This document shows positions 1 to 9,857 of a stretch of 64,000 bases of DNA, one piece after another. Origin of the DNA: Reticulitermes lucifugus (lineage: Eukaryota > Arthropoda > Insecta > Blattodea > Rhinotermitidae); assembly GCA_026260175.1 (NCBI GenBank), contig JAKCWW010000408.1, positions 11,239-75,238 on the forward strand, in the 5' to 3' direction. The position numbers were made by a program, and so were the translations under genes. Position 1 is the stretch's first letter, and every line of letters begins with the position of its first letter. A model generated the notes under the pieces. That model worked only from the letters and a program-made list of their open reading frames with translations, was not told the DNA's origin and did not search any database.

Positions 1-109
1 GGGACCGACACGTTGTCCCGAAACGTCGATAAACAATTACCACACGACGCCGCGTAATATCCCGGCAGACCGCAGATCTCATCAACATCGCGGCGGAAGC
101 CTGAAATCA
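1..109 (+). mobile_element. Family-2 hammerhead-like element, right half
   Basis: The window opens inside a dispersed repeat also seen near 9.1 kb and 15.6 kb. Bases 1-5 (GGGAC) and 15-19 (GTCCC) form the stem II seen in the other copies, followed by GAA at 20-22 and AC-GTCG-AT as a decayed stem III. The part from about 50 to 109 (taatatcccgg ... agatctcat ... gcggcggaagc) matches the right end of the TSD-flanked copy at 9.2 kb. The core and the left arm lie outside the window, so palindromy cannot be tested here. Confidence 0.6.
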
Positions 110-297
110 AGGTTACCGCTTCATCTGTCATCAGACCGTGCGTCTGGTTTAACACTAAGTACAGTTACCGTATGTACTTCAATGTGAACCATTTAAACAA
201 AGAATTCCGAGAATCCGTGAAGCATACTTTCCAACTATGTACATTTCCAAACTTGCATTTCTGTTGGTATTCTTGTTATTTTCTTTTCTTTTCCGAA

Positions 298-551
298 ATA
301 TCGCCCTTATTTTGTAAAAAGAGGACAACCCACAAAATATCAATTTTACAGAAGAAGCAAGAAGGTGGCTCTGTTTTCTATACGACAGATGCTTTGAGAA
401 GGACGATATCTCCACCTATCTTGGTTATTCTTGAAGATGGAATTGTCCTCTTTTTATGTATCATAGAGGACAATTAGTTGAATGCTTTGATATACATAAC
501 TCAGTTCAGCTCAAAGTGGCAGTAAGTCCCTTTTTACAAAACGGGCGATAT
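298..551. mobile_element. 246-bp MITE, copy 1, with 4-bp TSD
   Basis: The element runs 302-547. The left end CGCCCTTATTTTGTAAAAAG and the reverse complement of the right end (CGCCCGTTTTGTAAAAAGGG) form a terminal inverted repeat of about 20 bp. ATAT flanks both ends (298-301, 548-551). A second copy at 54622-54867 has the same length and the same left 65 bp and is flanked by AGAT. No transposase is encoded, so this is a non-autonomous DNA transposon. A 4-bp duplication that is not TTAA argues against piggyBac; I do not assign a superfamily. The short ORFs on both strands here are by-products. A small hairpin (attgtcctct / agaggacaat) sits at about 441-474. Confidence 0.7.
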
Positions 552-1695
552 TCAGTACCTATCTACAGGTTCTGTAGAAGCTTACGTTATATTTTTGCTT
601 GCAACCAGTAGCTGCCTCACTGTTACACCGTATCTTGTAAAAATGGGTTCCACTAGGACGTTCTTCAAGCGCAGAGGGAACTCAACCATAAAATTTGCTT
701 ACAAATTACGATTAATCCCATTAAAAATATTTATACGGATCGCCCTATATTAAAACGTAAACGACACAACAGTTTTAAAAATATTCTTAATGTTTGTTTT
801 AATACTTTGTAACGATTCCTTTTTCAGTGTTGTCATTTTTTTAAACAAAAATTCGGCAAGGGGCAGGTGCCTGGCTCGTCCTTACCCCTGCTGGCGCCCT
901 TGCTTGCAACACGCGTGGTTTGCTTGACTTGTCTTTCACTAGAAGGTCAGTGGGTTGAGACAATCGATCGTGAAAAAGATAAAAAAAAAGTAGAAAACAA
1001 GAATAAACTGCTCAAACTTTTAAAGAAGAAATTATATTTTACTGTTTTTATATAAAAAGCAAAGTTAGGGAAAGCGTTCTTTTAAGCTAGAAACACAGCT
1101 GGTAGCTTCTTCACGCAAATTGAGATAGTGTCGTGCATAGGCACTCCAGACCCACATTCACTCTAGATTACTTTGGTCGATCAATAGATATTAAAGTTTG
1201 GCATGAATTTCAGTTCTCAGTTCTTCACTGTAGACGTAAAATAGGTATAAGATAAGAGTGAAAGATGTGCTTTGTGCTTTCTAGCAAGAAGGGTGCTGGT
1301 AATCAGGTGTGAGAAAGACAGATTTACGGGGTCGTATTTTGAAGTTTGTTGCCAAAATATAGCCTATGTTTGAAACACTTTGTAAAGGCATTTATAAAAG
1401 CTTCCTGTTCAGAAAAGTCTATTTTTGATTGTGCATAAACCTGAAGTGTAATGCTATAACTGAAGGCAAGGCAACTTTCCGCTCAGAGCAATTAAACCTT
1501 TAAAATATTTTGAACCTTGAAGTGGATGGACTTCCAAACTGCTAATGTGTCCTACGTGTTGCTTACATGAGTGCACAAAATTATGACATGCTTTCATAAT
1601 CTGCACATTTTTTCTCCGCACCTACTGAACGTACTTAAATATGGTATTTCGAGTTTCTATTTATTGCTGCACTTCATACTCAGTTTTAACTGATA
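552..1695. other. No recognisable feature
   Basis: AT-rich sequence. I see no repeat shared with the rest of the window, no credible coding signal and no strong tandem structure. It may be old unique intergenic or intronic DNA. Confidence 0.4.
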
Positions 1696-1988
1696 CTAAT
1701 TTAGCTAGTGGGCCGGGACAGCTCAGTCGGTGTAGCGACTCGCTACGGGCTGGACGGTCCGGGGATCGAATCTCGGTGGGGACCGTCCAGACCGGCCCTG
1801 AGGTCCACCCAGCCTCCTATACAATGGGAACCGGGTCTTTGTCCCGGGGGTAAAGCGGCCGGGGCGTGGAGTTGATTACCCACCCTTATCTAGTGCCAGG
1901 GTTAAAGAAAGAAGATCTATACCTCTACTCCCCCTCTGGGCTTTCATGGCCCGTTCTGGGGAGAACTTTACCTTACCTAATTTAGCTA
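1696..1988 (+). mobile_element. tRNA-derived SINE, family S1, with 12-bp TSD
   Basis: This is the best preserved complete member of the main SINE family. The head (gggccgggacagctcagtcg) carries an A box at AGCTCAGTCGG and a B box at GGGATCGAATC, the internal RNA polymerase III promoter of a tRNA. The body includes ccgtccagaccggccct, tacaatgggaaccgg, taaagcggccgg and a tail ending in tttaccttacc. A perfect 12-bp target-site duplication, ctaatttagcta, lies at 1696-1707 and 1977-1988, so the inserted unit is 1708-1976. This fits target-primed reverse transcription by a LINE enzyme. The ORF inside it is not a gene. Confidence 0.9.
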
Positions 1989-4141
1989 ATCTTTTAACCT
2001 AAAATGATACTTGTTCGTAGGGCTGAAGTAATACTTTATTAAATTTTTCAACTTATTTATTGCACAAACTTTCATGCCTTTATCTATTACACTTCCTTAT
2101 CCTGCATTCCCTTTCAGTCCCTTTAAATCGTCCGCCTTATCGTCATTTTCCCGCTTCCTTGCTCCCTCTCCTTTACGTGAAATCAATTTGTTTTAAATAT
2201 CTTTCAGAACATGTCTTGTTATGGCGCTCACTTCCAAACTTCGTGCTGTAGGACATATTGTGTTGGATATGCCACGTTTGCCTTTTGTTTCCAATAAAAC
2301 GACGTCAAAGTAGTATAACGATAGTGATTCCACCGCTACTCGGGTATGTCTGGGTGTCGCTCCTCGGTGAAACAAAACTAACCGTGCAGGGGATATTTAT
2401 TGTGAAGCGTCACACAGCTGCTCAGGATCCCGTGCTTGGTAGATCAGGTATAGGCCTACTCTTCTTTACTCAGCTTAACTTTATTCACTGAGGTCGTTTA
2501 ATTGATGAGCGATTGTAATCACGTTAATGTTCGTTTACACAGGTTCGATCTGAAAAAGAATTTTACTGTTAAACCCAATAACCAGTAATCCGTTTGGTTT
2601 ACGGACAGTTGGTTGTTGGAGAAAAGTAAGGCTGGTAACAGAATGTGTGAATAAGATTTGGGCTACATTTGTTCACAGAAGGTACCTTTAGGTTTTTAAC
2701 CTACTAACTTCAGAAAATAGCATGAGGAAGAATAACGTGCCAACCAACCAATCAACTAAAGCGCTAAGGATGAAGTGTTGCGCAAAGTTGAGAGTGACGT
2801 CTCTATCCGTTTAGACATACCTGCTACTGAAAACTTCGCTGGCCCTGTGATACGAAAACATCCTAACCCGAACTTTCGCTGAGGCTAACAGTTTTACCGT
2901 CTTGGCTAAATGCCTTAACGTATTCACACTAAGGATACGGACACATTGCAAACGTGTTGTTGGAGGTTAGCGGGGTAGCAGGTGCATGGCGGGAATGCGA
3001 TTTTAACCAGCAACAAGAAACTTATCCAGGTGGCCACAGTGACACACCCTGCCCCCTTTACCACTAAGCTAGGAGAGAGCTTAGAAGGGGGGAGTCAGTG
3101 CGGACTGTCTGGTGGCAAACATAGTTTTGTCCCGACTTGAGGTGTATCACATTTAGGTAGCACCAAATAACTCGCCTCATTCTAACGTCTTATATAAATG
3201 GTGCACAGAGCTTCCGGCTTATCAACTTTGGAATTCTGTTTCATCAGTGGTTGATTATATTTAAGCTGGAGAACGCCGGATCTGTGAGAAAAAGTTGAAT
3301 TAATCTGACTGGCCGACGTCGACGCTTGCTGAGCTAGTTTTCGCTGGTCTTAACCTGAGACGTGTTTATACTTAAATTTGTGTCAAACAAAATAACTTTA
3401 TGATACGAAGTTCTTTCTTTTGGTCACACACGTTTCTTACCCGCAGACAAACACACGGAAGGCTTTAACTTCCAGCTTTGTTTGTATTTCGTACTCAAAA
3501 CAGTGCGTTTTCTATTCATAATGCTCATTCAAGAAGAGTCAGCTGTAATTAAATGCCCAAAATTCACATTTCTCTTGATTTATGTAAACCGTATTAATGG
3601 CCTAAGTCTCCAGTGTATGGTTTCGTCTCAGAAATCAACTTTCGGGATGTGAACTCCGGACGCTGGCCGAATACAGACTTAGACCAATTGAGAGATGATT
3701 ATGTACAACAAAGAAAGTCATGGCCAATGATGTATGCAGAGGCGCAAAGAACATATTTGGGCAATACTGTAATTTGCTCTGTTGTGGTTCTCTTTTCTCC
3801 ACTGACGTTTGTATTTGTGCGAAGCGTAAGAAGTCTTTTATTGAGAAGACACGATTTACGGAAAGGCAATAGACACACTTGGACGGTGTGGGCTTGAATT
3901 TCACTCTATGAGAAAACGAAAACTGGTTGACTCAAATATTCGAAATATACGCCTTCTGAATGCAATGTAGTTTGATTGACATTGCTAGATTTTTTGTTTA
4001 CTGAAAGACATTGTCATTATCTGAGTAACACTGGTGAATAGTAGGGTGGTTCATGAATGGTGAATTCGAAATATTTCGGAAATTTGGCGGTTGTGAGATA
4101 AATGGTACTGTACCTGCGTTTGCCTGGATGGACTATGGAAA
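1989..4141. other. No recognisable feature
   Basis: About 2.1 kb without an element I can match elsewhere in the window. ORFs of 60-94 codons on both strands near 2.1-2.4 kb and 3.6-3.9 kb overlap each other in opposite orientation and show no domain or motif. I regard them as chance ORFs. Confidence 0.4.
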
Positions 4142-4351
4142 ATTAGAAACCTCAGGGTAGCTGATGTCGCGGCCGATGCTCAAACCAAGTACGAGTACAT
4201 TAGAAACCTCAGGGTAGCTGATGTCGCGGCCGATGTTCAAACCAAGTACATTAGAAACCTCAGAGTAGCTGAGGTCGCGGCCGATGCTCAAACCAAGTAC
4301 ATTAGAAACCTCAGGGTAGCTGATGTCGCGGCCGATGCTCAAACCAATTAC
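4142..4351. repeat. 51-bp minisatellite, four copies
   Basis: Four tandem units start at 4142, 4199, 4250 and 4301. Three are 51 bp; the first is 57 bp because gagtac is duplicated. Each unit begins attagaaacctcagggtagc and ends caaaccaagtac, with one to four differences between units. Both lengths are multiples of three, so the minus strand stays open as a 17-residue repeat (core SIGRDISYPEVSNVLGL). That is expected from unit length alone and does not show a gene. Confidence 0.9.
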
Positions 4352-4469
4352 ATTCCGAGTACAAATTTTGGGTGTTTCTACTGTGCAAAACTACGTGTAG
4401 TGTGAGCGGTACTTGGTTTTGTGATATTGTTTGTTTTATTCGGAAACATGTCATTGTTTACTTACGGAG

Positions 4470-4704
4470 GGGTAAAGGCAGTCAGCATAGTTAGAGGAAT
4501 CGTGCTTCGATTTCCGGCAGGGGCAATAGACTCTTCTCCAAAGCGTCCAGACCAGATCTGGGAGCCACCTACCCTCCTGTTCACTGGGTAGCAGGTGTTT
4601 CCCGCGCTGGTAAAACGATGCAAGCTTCAAGCTGATCACATACCTCTATCTAGCGACGAAGTGAAGAATGAGTGGCTTTATATCACGCCCCCATATGCCT
4701 TCAT
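4470..4704 (+). mobile_element. Diverged S1-type SINE
   Basis: The order of S1 blocks is recognisable although the tRNA head has decayed: gtgcttcgatttccgg (B-box region), gcgtccagaccagatctggg, cctcctgttcactgggtagc, a remnant of the taaagcgg block, then catctagcgac-like and gccttcat blocks. It abuts the LINE tail that starts near 4705. No clear TSD. Confidence 0.55.
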
Positions 4705-5053
4705 ATTATTCGGGTGATCAAATCAAGAAGAATGAGGTAGGCGGGGCATGTAGCACGTATGGGGGAGGGGAGAGTTGCATACAGGATTTTGGTGGGGAGA
4801 CCTGACCTGAGGGAAGGAAACCACTTGAAATACCAAGGCGTAGATGGGAGGATAATATTAAAATGGATCTTCAAGAAGTGGGATGGGGACATGGTCTGGA
4901 TTGATATGGCTCGGGATAGGGACAGGTGGCGGGCTCTTGTGAATGTGGTAATGAACCTTCGGATTCCATAAAATGCGGGGAATTTCTTGACTAGCTGACG
5001 ACCTGCTAGCTTCTCAAGAAAGACTCTGCTCCATGGAGTTACTCGTAGTTAGT
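4705..5053 (+). pseudogene. LINE-A 3' end: decayed reverse transcriptase C-terminus plus 3' UTR
   Basis: The reading starts with residues like IIRVIKSRRMR, then a TAG (4738-4740) where a Trp codon is expected, then AGHVARMGE. After a frameshift region the motif [15 protein letters not shown] appears in another frame (about 4847-4892). A return shift gives [20 protein letters not shown] and the stop at 4972. This is the typical extreme C-terminus of insect non-LTR retrotransposon polyproteins. The 3' UTR (gcggggaatttcttgactag ... ctccatggagtta) ends in agttagttag, a short tandem tail. It is a 5'-truncated dead copy. The same 3' UTR recurs at 23.1 kb and, inverted, at 19.4 kb and 25.3 kb. Confidence 0.8.
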
Positions 5054-5073
5054 TAGTCATATGCCTTCATGGA

Positions 5074-5380
5074 ATGGAATCCATCCTGGGCCATGCTGAC
5101 ATTGTCAGATTTGTCAAATTAAGGAGGATCAACTGGCTGGATCATGTGCAGCATATGGAAGATCATCGTATGCCTAGAAAGATCCTGAATGAAGAAATTT
5201 GTGGCAGGAAGAAACGAGGACGTCGAAGAAAACGCTGGATAACAGACGTGGAAGAGGACCTCAGGAGGATGAGCGTCCGAGGTTGGCGTCTGAAGACCAA
5301 GATCGACAGGATTGGAGGAGGATTCTGCAGAAGGCCAAGGTCCACATTGGACTGTAGCGCCGGACTGATGATGATATGCC
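5074..5380 (+). pseudogene. LINE-B reverse transcriptase C-terminal fragment
   Basis: An open frame contains RRINWLDHVQHMEDHRMPRK, then GRKKRGRRRKRWITDVEEDL and RGWR. This is the arginine-rich C-terminal tail of a second family of non-LTR retrotransposon polyproteins, distinct from LINE-A beside it. The frame is lost after about 5300, where consensus-like 'DR.EWRRIL..AK' is only partly readable across frames. It ends near a short gatgatgat stretch. No catalytic RT or endonuclease domain is present. Confidence 0.75.
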
Positions 5381-5419
5381 TTCATGGCCTGCAAAGGGAC
5401 AAATTTGACCTGTAACATT

Positions 5420-6550
5420 ACGTATACTTTGCGTTGAGTGAAAGAACAGGCAATTTATTTAGCCTCTCATAAATATTTCATGAATGTTAAGAGCTAGCGG
5501 AGGTCCACTAACCCCAGATTTCTCATGAACCCCCGGTCTTGCCGCAATGTCATTACAATGATCGAAGATGGAGACGGATTGCTCGAGTCTCGTCCAAGCA
5601 TGTAACTAACACATACCACGTACATCTAACTTAGGAGATGTATGTGTAGAAACGCGTTTGAACCGACTGTTTGTTGTTATCTTGCACAGTTTACAGTGAA
5701 AACAGAGCAACCACTTTACCAAGCACTGTTAGGCCATCAACGTAATGGCCATGATACACATTATTATCAGCCTCTGTGTTGTTGATGTCAGAGCTGTTTA
5801 CGCAATTCTGAACGCTTTCTCTGTGTTTCGCTTCACTTAACATTTTAATGTAAACGTCCCGTGTTATGATTTATTTTGTATCATGTTTCCTCATATGGCA
5901 TTCATGTTGTGTGTTTATATGCATTAGACATTCTGCTAATTAACCAGAGAAGCTCATTTCTCTTCCTTGCAGGACGTTCAGAAATCGAAAGCTTAATTGG
6001 GTATTCATGTTCTATTCATTTTGCGATCACGTTTCAGTCTTAATATAAACAAATACTTATTATGGCGTGTTCTTTGGTCCCTGTTCGTACAACATTTGAC
6101 CCAAGAACATCGTACAAAAATTTTGTTAGAGCAGTTTATTCTGCCGTCACACTTCAATTTCGTAAGCAAGTAGTTGCCATGTTAACCGAGAAAGCTTTGC
6201 TTAGGAAATTGTGAAAGTGCAGTGTTCTTATATCTTGTAAAATAAACTTAAAGTATAAATTAAATATATTGTAGTGTAATCTTATAAATGAGTAATAACA
6301 CGGACCGAAAGTCTGTGTGTAGTGGTTGGTACGCCTCCGTCATGCTCAGCAATATCCCTATATAAAGTATGTGGTTCGGTAAACGGCGTTAAATTCAGTA
6401 GTAAATAGTAATACATGGCTTGCTCTATTAACTTGATTGCAAAGTAGAGGAAGGCTAGAATGACAAGATTTGTGAAAACTATAAAGAATACTTGGGTTTT
6501 TAAAAATGGAGGAAGTACTTCTCGGAATCAGAAGGTGCCAGCTTCTGAAA
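5420..6550. other. No recognisable feature
   Basis: AT-rich sequence with no element shared elsewhere in the window and no credible ORF. Confidence 0.35.
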
Positions 6551-6690
6551 ATAAAAACGTCGCCGGCTAGTAGGCAGCACTCCAGCTTTATATTCAGAAG
6601 GTCTTAGTTTCAAATCTAGTCTCAAGGCCGACTATCGTAACTAAAATTTTTCGTGATTAACTTTAGACCATCTAGGAAAATGCAAGTAAG
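6550..6690 (+). mobile_element. Possible decayed tRNA-headed SINE
   Basis: The stretch cggctagtaggcagcactcc ... ggtcttagtttcaaatctag has the spacing of an A-box-like and a B-box-like motif (the latter a degenerate GGTTCGAATCC). The downstream body is short and does not match S1 or S2. It could be a chance match. Confidence 0.3.
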
Positions 6691-7113
6691 CCACGGTAGC
6701 TTCCTTATAATATTATTTTCAGCTCATTACGAAATAAGATACTATTAGACGCTATACTGTCTGAACTATTGGCAGAGTCGTTAAATAAACAATATATAAA
6801 TAAATAAAATATGGGAATGCCTGTGTATATTTTTATGGTAGTCTCTACCATAGTTTTTAACAAACTCAAACACCAGTTAAATTCGAAAACTAACACGCGG
6901 ACAGACAGGGCAGACACAGTCTTCACATCATGCTTTCGTTTTAAGCACTTTGTGTGATTAAAGCTCTATTATACCTTCATCTTTTTAACAGTGTGCGAAG
7001 AATGAATAAATAAAGCTTTCGTTACCTTGTAGTGGATAATTTAACCCTCGCTTCTGACAGAAATCAAAAGAGAAATGGCTCTAGCGACATAAAGAATTAT
7101 CCAGTATTAGGTT

Positions 7114-7293
7114 CTTTAGACCAGGGGTGCAAAATTTCCCAAAAATCTAGGAGCCACCTGAAGATTTCACAGTTCGGAAGGATGAAAAGAAGCAAGTTCC
7201 ATACTGAGAACCCACAAATATTAGATGCTACAATAAAAAGTTTAGTCGCCCAGGCGACCAGGCGCCTGGGATTTGTGCACCCCAGCTTTCGAC
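7114..7293. mobile_element. hAT-like MITE with near-perfect 8-bp TSD
   Basis: The element runs 7122-7285 (164 bp). The left end is CAGGGGTGCAAAATTT and the right end, reverse-complemented, is CTGGGGTGCACAAATC, a short inverted repeat of the CAGGGGT type seen in hAT transposons. The flanks are ctttagac (7114-7121) and ctttcgac (7286-7293), seven of eight matching, the duplication length expected for hAT. The internal part is AT-rich with a GC-rich block (gcccaggcgaccaggcgcct) near the right end. No transposase is encoded. The overlapping ORFs on both strands are by-products. Confidence 0.55.
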
Positions 7294-7439
7294 TCCGTCT
7301 GCACTCCCATAGCAATCTGTGAGTAATATCTTCAGCTTAATTCAGAAATATCTGTAGCGATGAGCTTATTACTATTATGGAAGCTGTTTTGAATCACTAA
7401 TTACCTGCTGCCATCAAAATCAAGCAAACTGGTTGAAGC

Positions 7440-7710
7440 TGTAATGCTTCTGACGTGTGTTCGGAAGGTGCTTGTTTCGAATCTCGGACCCGACACCGAC
7501 AATACTGATTTAAGAATTTTCATAGTATTCCTCGTTTCCCTCAGGCAAATGGTGAAATTCTACCTTAAGTTAGGTCATGAGCTTGCCTTCAGAATTCACT
7601 GTTCACTTTCACCCGGTCATTCTGCTCTGTGCAGCCAGAGTTACTGATGCGTCAGTAGATGGAACACACGGCAAAGACAAAGACAAGAAAAAGACAAAGA
7701 CACAAGACGT
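7440..7710 (+). mobile_element. Probable tRNA-derived SINE with A-rich tail
   Basis: A B-box-like motif (tgtttcgaatctcggaccc) is followed by a body unlike S1 and S2 and by a tail of repeated aaagac units at about 7670-7710 (ggcaaagacaaagacaagaa). A head with a B box plus a simple A-rich tail is the usual SINE layout. I see no TSD. Confidence 0.45.
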
Positions 7711-7860
7711 AAAATCAGAGTATGAAACTTAATACTTTGCTGTTTCATTCAAGGTCACGGTTTCCTAATGCTATCTGATCGGTTCAACTTTCTTCTAGTT
7801 CTGTCAAACTTCTTCCTCCCGTTCTGTTTATTACAGTTTTGTTACTTTTCCACTTATTTT

Positions 7861-7907
7861 GTTTGTTTGTTTGTTTGTTTCTTTCTTTCTTTCTTTCTTT
7901 CTTCTTT
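7861..7907. repeat. Compound (TTTG)n-(TTTC)n microsatellite
   Basis: Five gttt units run into about seven cttt units. The overlapping phenylalanine-rich ORF is a translation of this pyrimidine tract. Confidence 0.9.
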
Positions 7908-8167
7908 CAATCCATCTTCCTTTTTACTTACGTCCATGACTCCCTCTTTCCTTGTTTGTTTCTCGCCTTATTTATTCTTTTTTTCCTTGTACAACCTTCT
8001 CTATAAACACTCCCTTTAATCATATAAGCCTTGCCTCAGGGGTGGGGAGGGAGGATTTTACTCATTCTGCTGTTCTAGGAACAGAAAACAGTCAAGTGCT
8101 GTGAAGTTTACTGTTATTTTAGATGTGATGCCATGTTTTATAGTAGAGGTTTATAAATGTTTATAAG

Positions 8168-8243
8168 TGTTTCGAACCCGCAACCCCAGCAAGCGAGCAG
8201 CCGCAGGCCCACGCCTTAGACAGCGCGGCCACTAGGATCGGCT
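8168..8243 (-). mobile_element. SINE S2, head fragment only
   Basis: The sequence ttcgaacccgcaaccccagc through gcggccactaggatcggct is the reverse complement of the tRNA-like head of S2 (GCCGATCC.AGTGGCCGCGC, then a B box GGGTTCGAA). Only about 75 bp of head remain. Confidence 0.7.
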
Positions 8244-8579
8244 GTTTCCAAACGTTTGGTCAGTGTGTGGCGTAATGAGTAGGATAGCCTTTGCAAGTTC
8301 AGTCCCTTGTGAAGTGTCCCTTGTACGCCTTATACAACTTTATCGAATATGTCAGTCCCTTGTAAGATAAGGTGTCCCTTGTACGCCTTACAAAACATCA
8401 AACATTTCATTCCCTTATACGCCTTACAAAACATCAAACATTTCAGTCCCTTGTACGCATCACACAATGCTATCAAACATTTCAGTTTCAGTGAAGCTGG
8501 TTCTGGTTTGGGATCACATCAGTGCGTTCAGTAACAGAATACAGGCTGTGACTTGCCTGGAATGGTTGTGACATGTCCT

Positions 8580-8790
8580 TTGTTGAGCCTGGATGACCCA
8601 GTCGGAATAGTAACGTGCTGAATTCCCTTCAGGGCAGAGATCCTTCATTCCGGAACACCTGCCAGCTATCCATGGGTACGGGGGTCTTTTTCCCCGAGAT
8701 TAATGTGTCTGAAGCATGAAGTTAGCCTGTCACCTCCACACAGTGCCGAGGTTAAGGACAAAGGGTGGTTAAATATAAGATAAGGCCAGT
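8580..8790 (+). mobile_element. Diverged S1-type SINE
   Basis: The S1 blocks are present in order: gagcctggatgacccagtcgg (decayed A-box region), atccatgggtacgggggtct, then cacctccacacagtgccgag and a gttaagga tail. The tRNA head has lost its B box. No TSD found. Confidence 0.6.
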
Positions 8791-8998
8791 AGTTTTGGGG
8801 TTTGATCCCTAAGTTCTTGGATGGGAAGAGAAGATCCTTTAACTGGGCAGTGTCATGCAATCTGCTCATAATTTCCTCACCAATGCAAGTTTTGTTTATT
8901 ATCGTCGTTACAAAATATTAGGACTCTGGCACAATTTCAAAATATTATTTAGTAATTTTTGTATTATAATTTTTTCCTGCATTCTGATGCCGAAAAAT

Positions 8999-9254
8999 GA
9001 CATAACCTAGAATACCTTCGCTCTTCTGGGATGTTACGCAGTTTTGATTGGTAGGTAGTTACCGACGTTTTGGGACAGTCTGTCGGTTCCATCTTCAAGG
9101 TTCAAGCGATCCAAGACCTTGACCCTTGAAGATGGGACCGATAGGTTGTCCCGAAACTTCGGTAGCTACCTACCAATAAACGCTGGGTAACATCCTACAA
9201 GAGCGAAGATCTCATTTCCACCGCGGAGGAAGCTTCAAATCACGACATAACCTA
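8999..9254. mobile_element. Family-2 palindromic element with perfect 11-bp TSD
   Basis: The inserted unit is 9010-9243, flanked on both sides by gacataaccta (8999-9009, 9244-9254). The left arm (about 9015-9105: cttcgctcttctgggatgtt ... ggttccatcttcaagg) and the right arm (about 9114-9210: ccttgaagatgggaccg ... aagagcgaagatc) are inverted copies around a centre near 9109. The right end carries an extra tail (ctcatttccaccgcggagga). Each arm contains a hammerhead-like core. The 11-bp TSD indicates insertion of the whole palindrome as one unit, as in a retroelement rather than a fixed-TSD DNA transposon. No protein is encoded. Confidence 0.8.
9126..9180 (+). ncRNA. Hammerhead-ribozyme-like motif, family 2
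   Basis: A near-core TTGAAGA (9126-9132; the C3 position is T, or C with one extra T) is followed by a single T and then stem II GGGAC/GTCCC (9134-9138, 9148-9152). Next come GAA (9153-9155), stem III AC-TTCG-GT closed by a TTCG tetraloop (9156-9163), and A at the expected cleavage position (9164). The geometry fits a type I hammerhead; the core substitution makes self-cleavage doubtful in this copy. The opposite arm holds a more decayed mate. Confidence 0.5.
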
Positions 9255-9610
9255 CACTTGTTTGTCTCTGTGTTTACTACAGGGCTATACTTAACAGCTG
9301 TCAACAGAGGCTTTGCCTTTCTCCTCATTATACAATATTTATATTTTCGTTCAGTAGCATATCTTTAGCACAGGCCAGAACCTGTTGTGTCCCACGTAAC
9401 TTCAGTCCCTCCAATATTTCTTACACCCTCCTAATAAAATTGCATATAGATAATGAAAAAACGATGATGAAACATCCCCTTGCTTCGTACCTTTCTGAAG
9501 AAGAAATGAATCAGACGAAATTTATGTTACGGATATACCGAAATAAATGAATGTGATGGAAAGTGATGCCTTTGAGGCTGAATTTCAGTCTTCTTCTAAA
9601 TAGCTCATAC

Positions 9611-9857
9611 ATTCTTTCACCCTTATTTTATGCCCGCAACAGCCCCTCGTGGGCCAGGGCCTCCTCATTATCGAGGCTTCACGATTACACTCACACACCA
9701 CACTCGGTAGGACTCCTCTCGACGAGTGATCAACCCGACGCAGGGACCTCTACCTGACAACAAACTACACTCACAAGAGCGGGATTCGAACCACAATCCC
9801 AGCAAGCGAGCGGCCGCAGACCCACGCCTTAGACCGCACGGTCACTGATTCTGTCAC
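9611..9857 (-). mobile_element. SINE S2
   Basis: Read on the minus strand, the tRNA-like head (AGACCGTGCGGTCTAAGGCG, B box GGTTCGAATCCC) is followed by a body ending in cctcgataatgaggaggccc. The same body occurs at 33.8, 50.3 and 63.6 kb. The flanks attctttcac (9611-9620) and attctgtcac (9848-9857) match in nine of ten bases and may be an aged TSD. Confidence 0.8.

Noticed and set aside
1708-1780. Possible functional tRNA gene
   Set aside because: A and B boxes are present but the arms do not fold into a proper cloverleaf end to end, and the sequence continues into a SINE body with a TSD.
4133-4342. Repeat protein of 17-residue units
   Set aside because: It is explained by a minisatellite whose unit length is a multiple of three.
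7768-8019. 83-codon phenylalanine-rich ORF
   Set aside because: It spans a pyrimidine microsatellite and its composition is fully explained by that.
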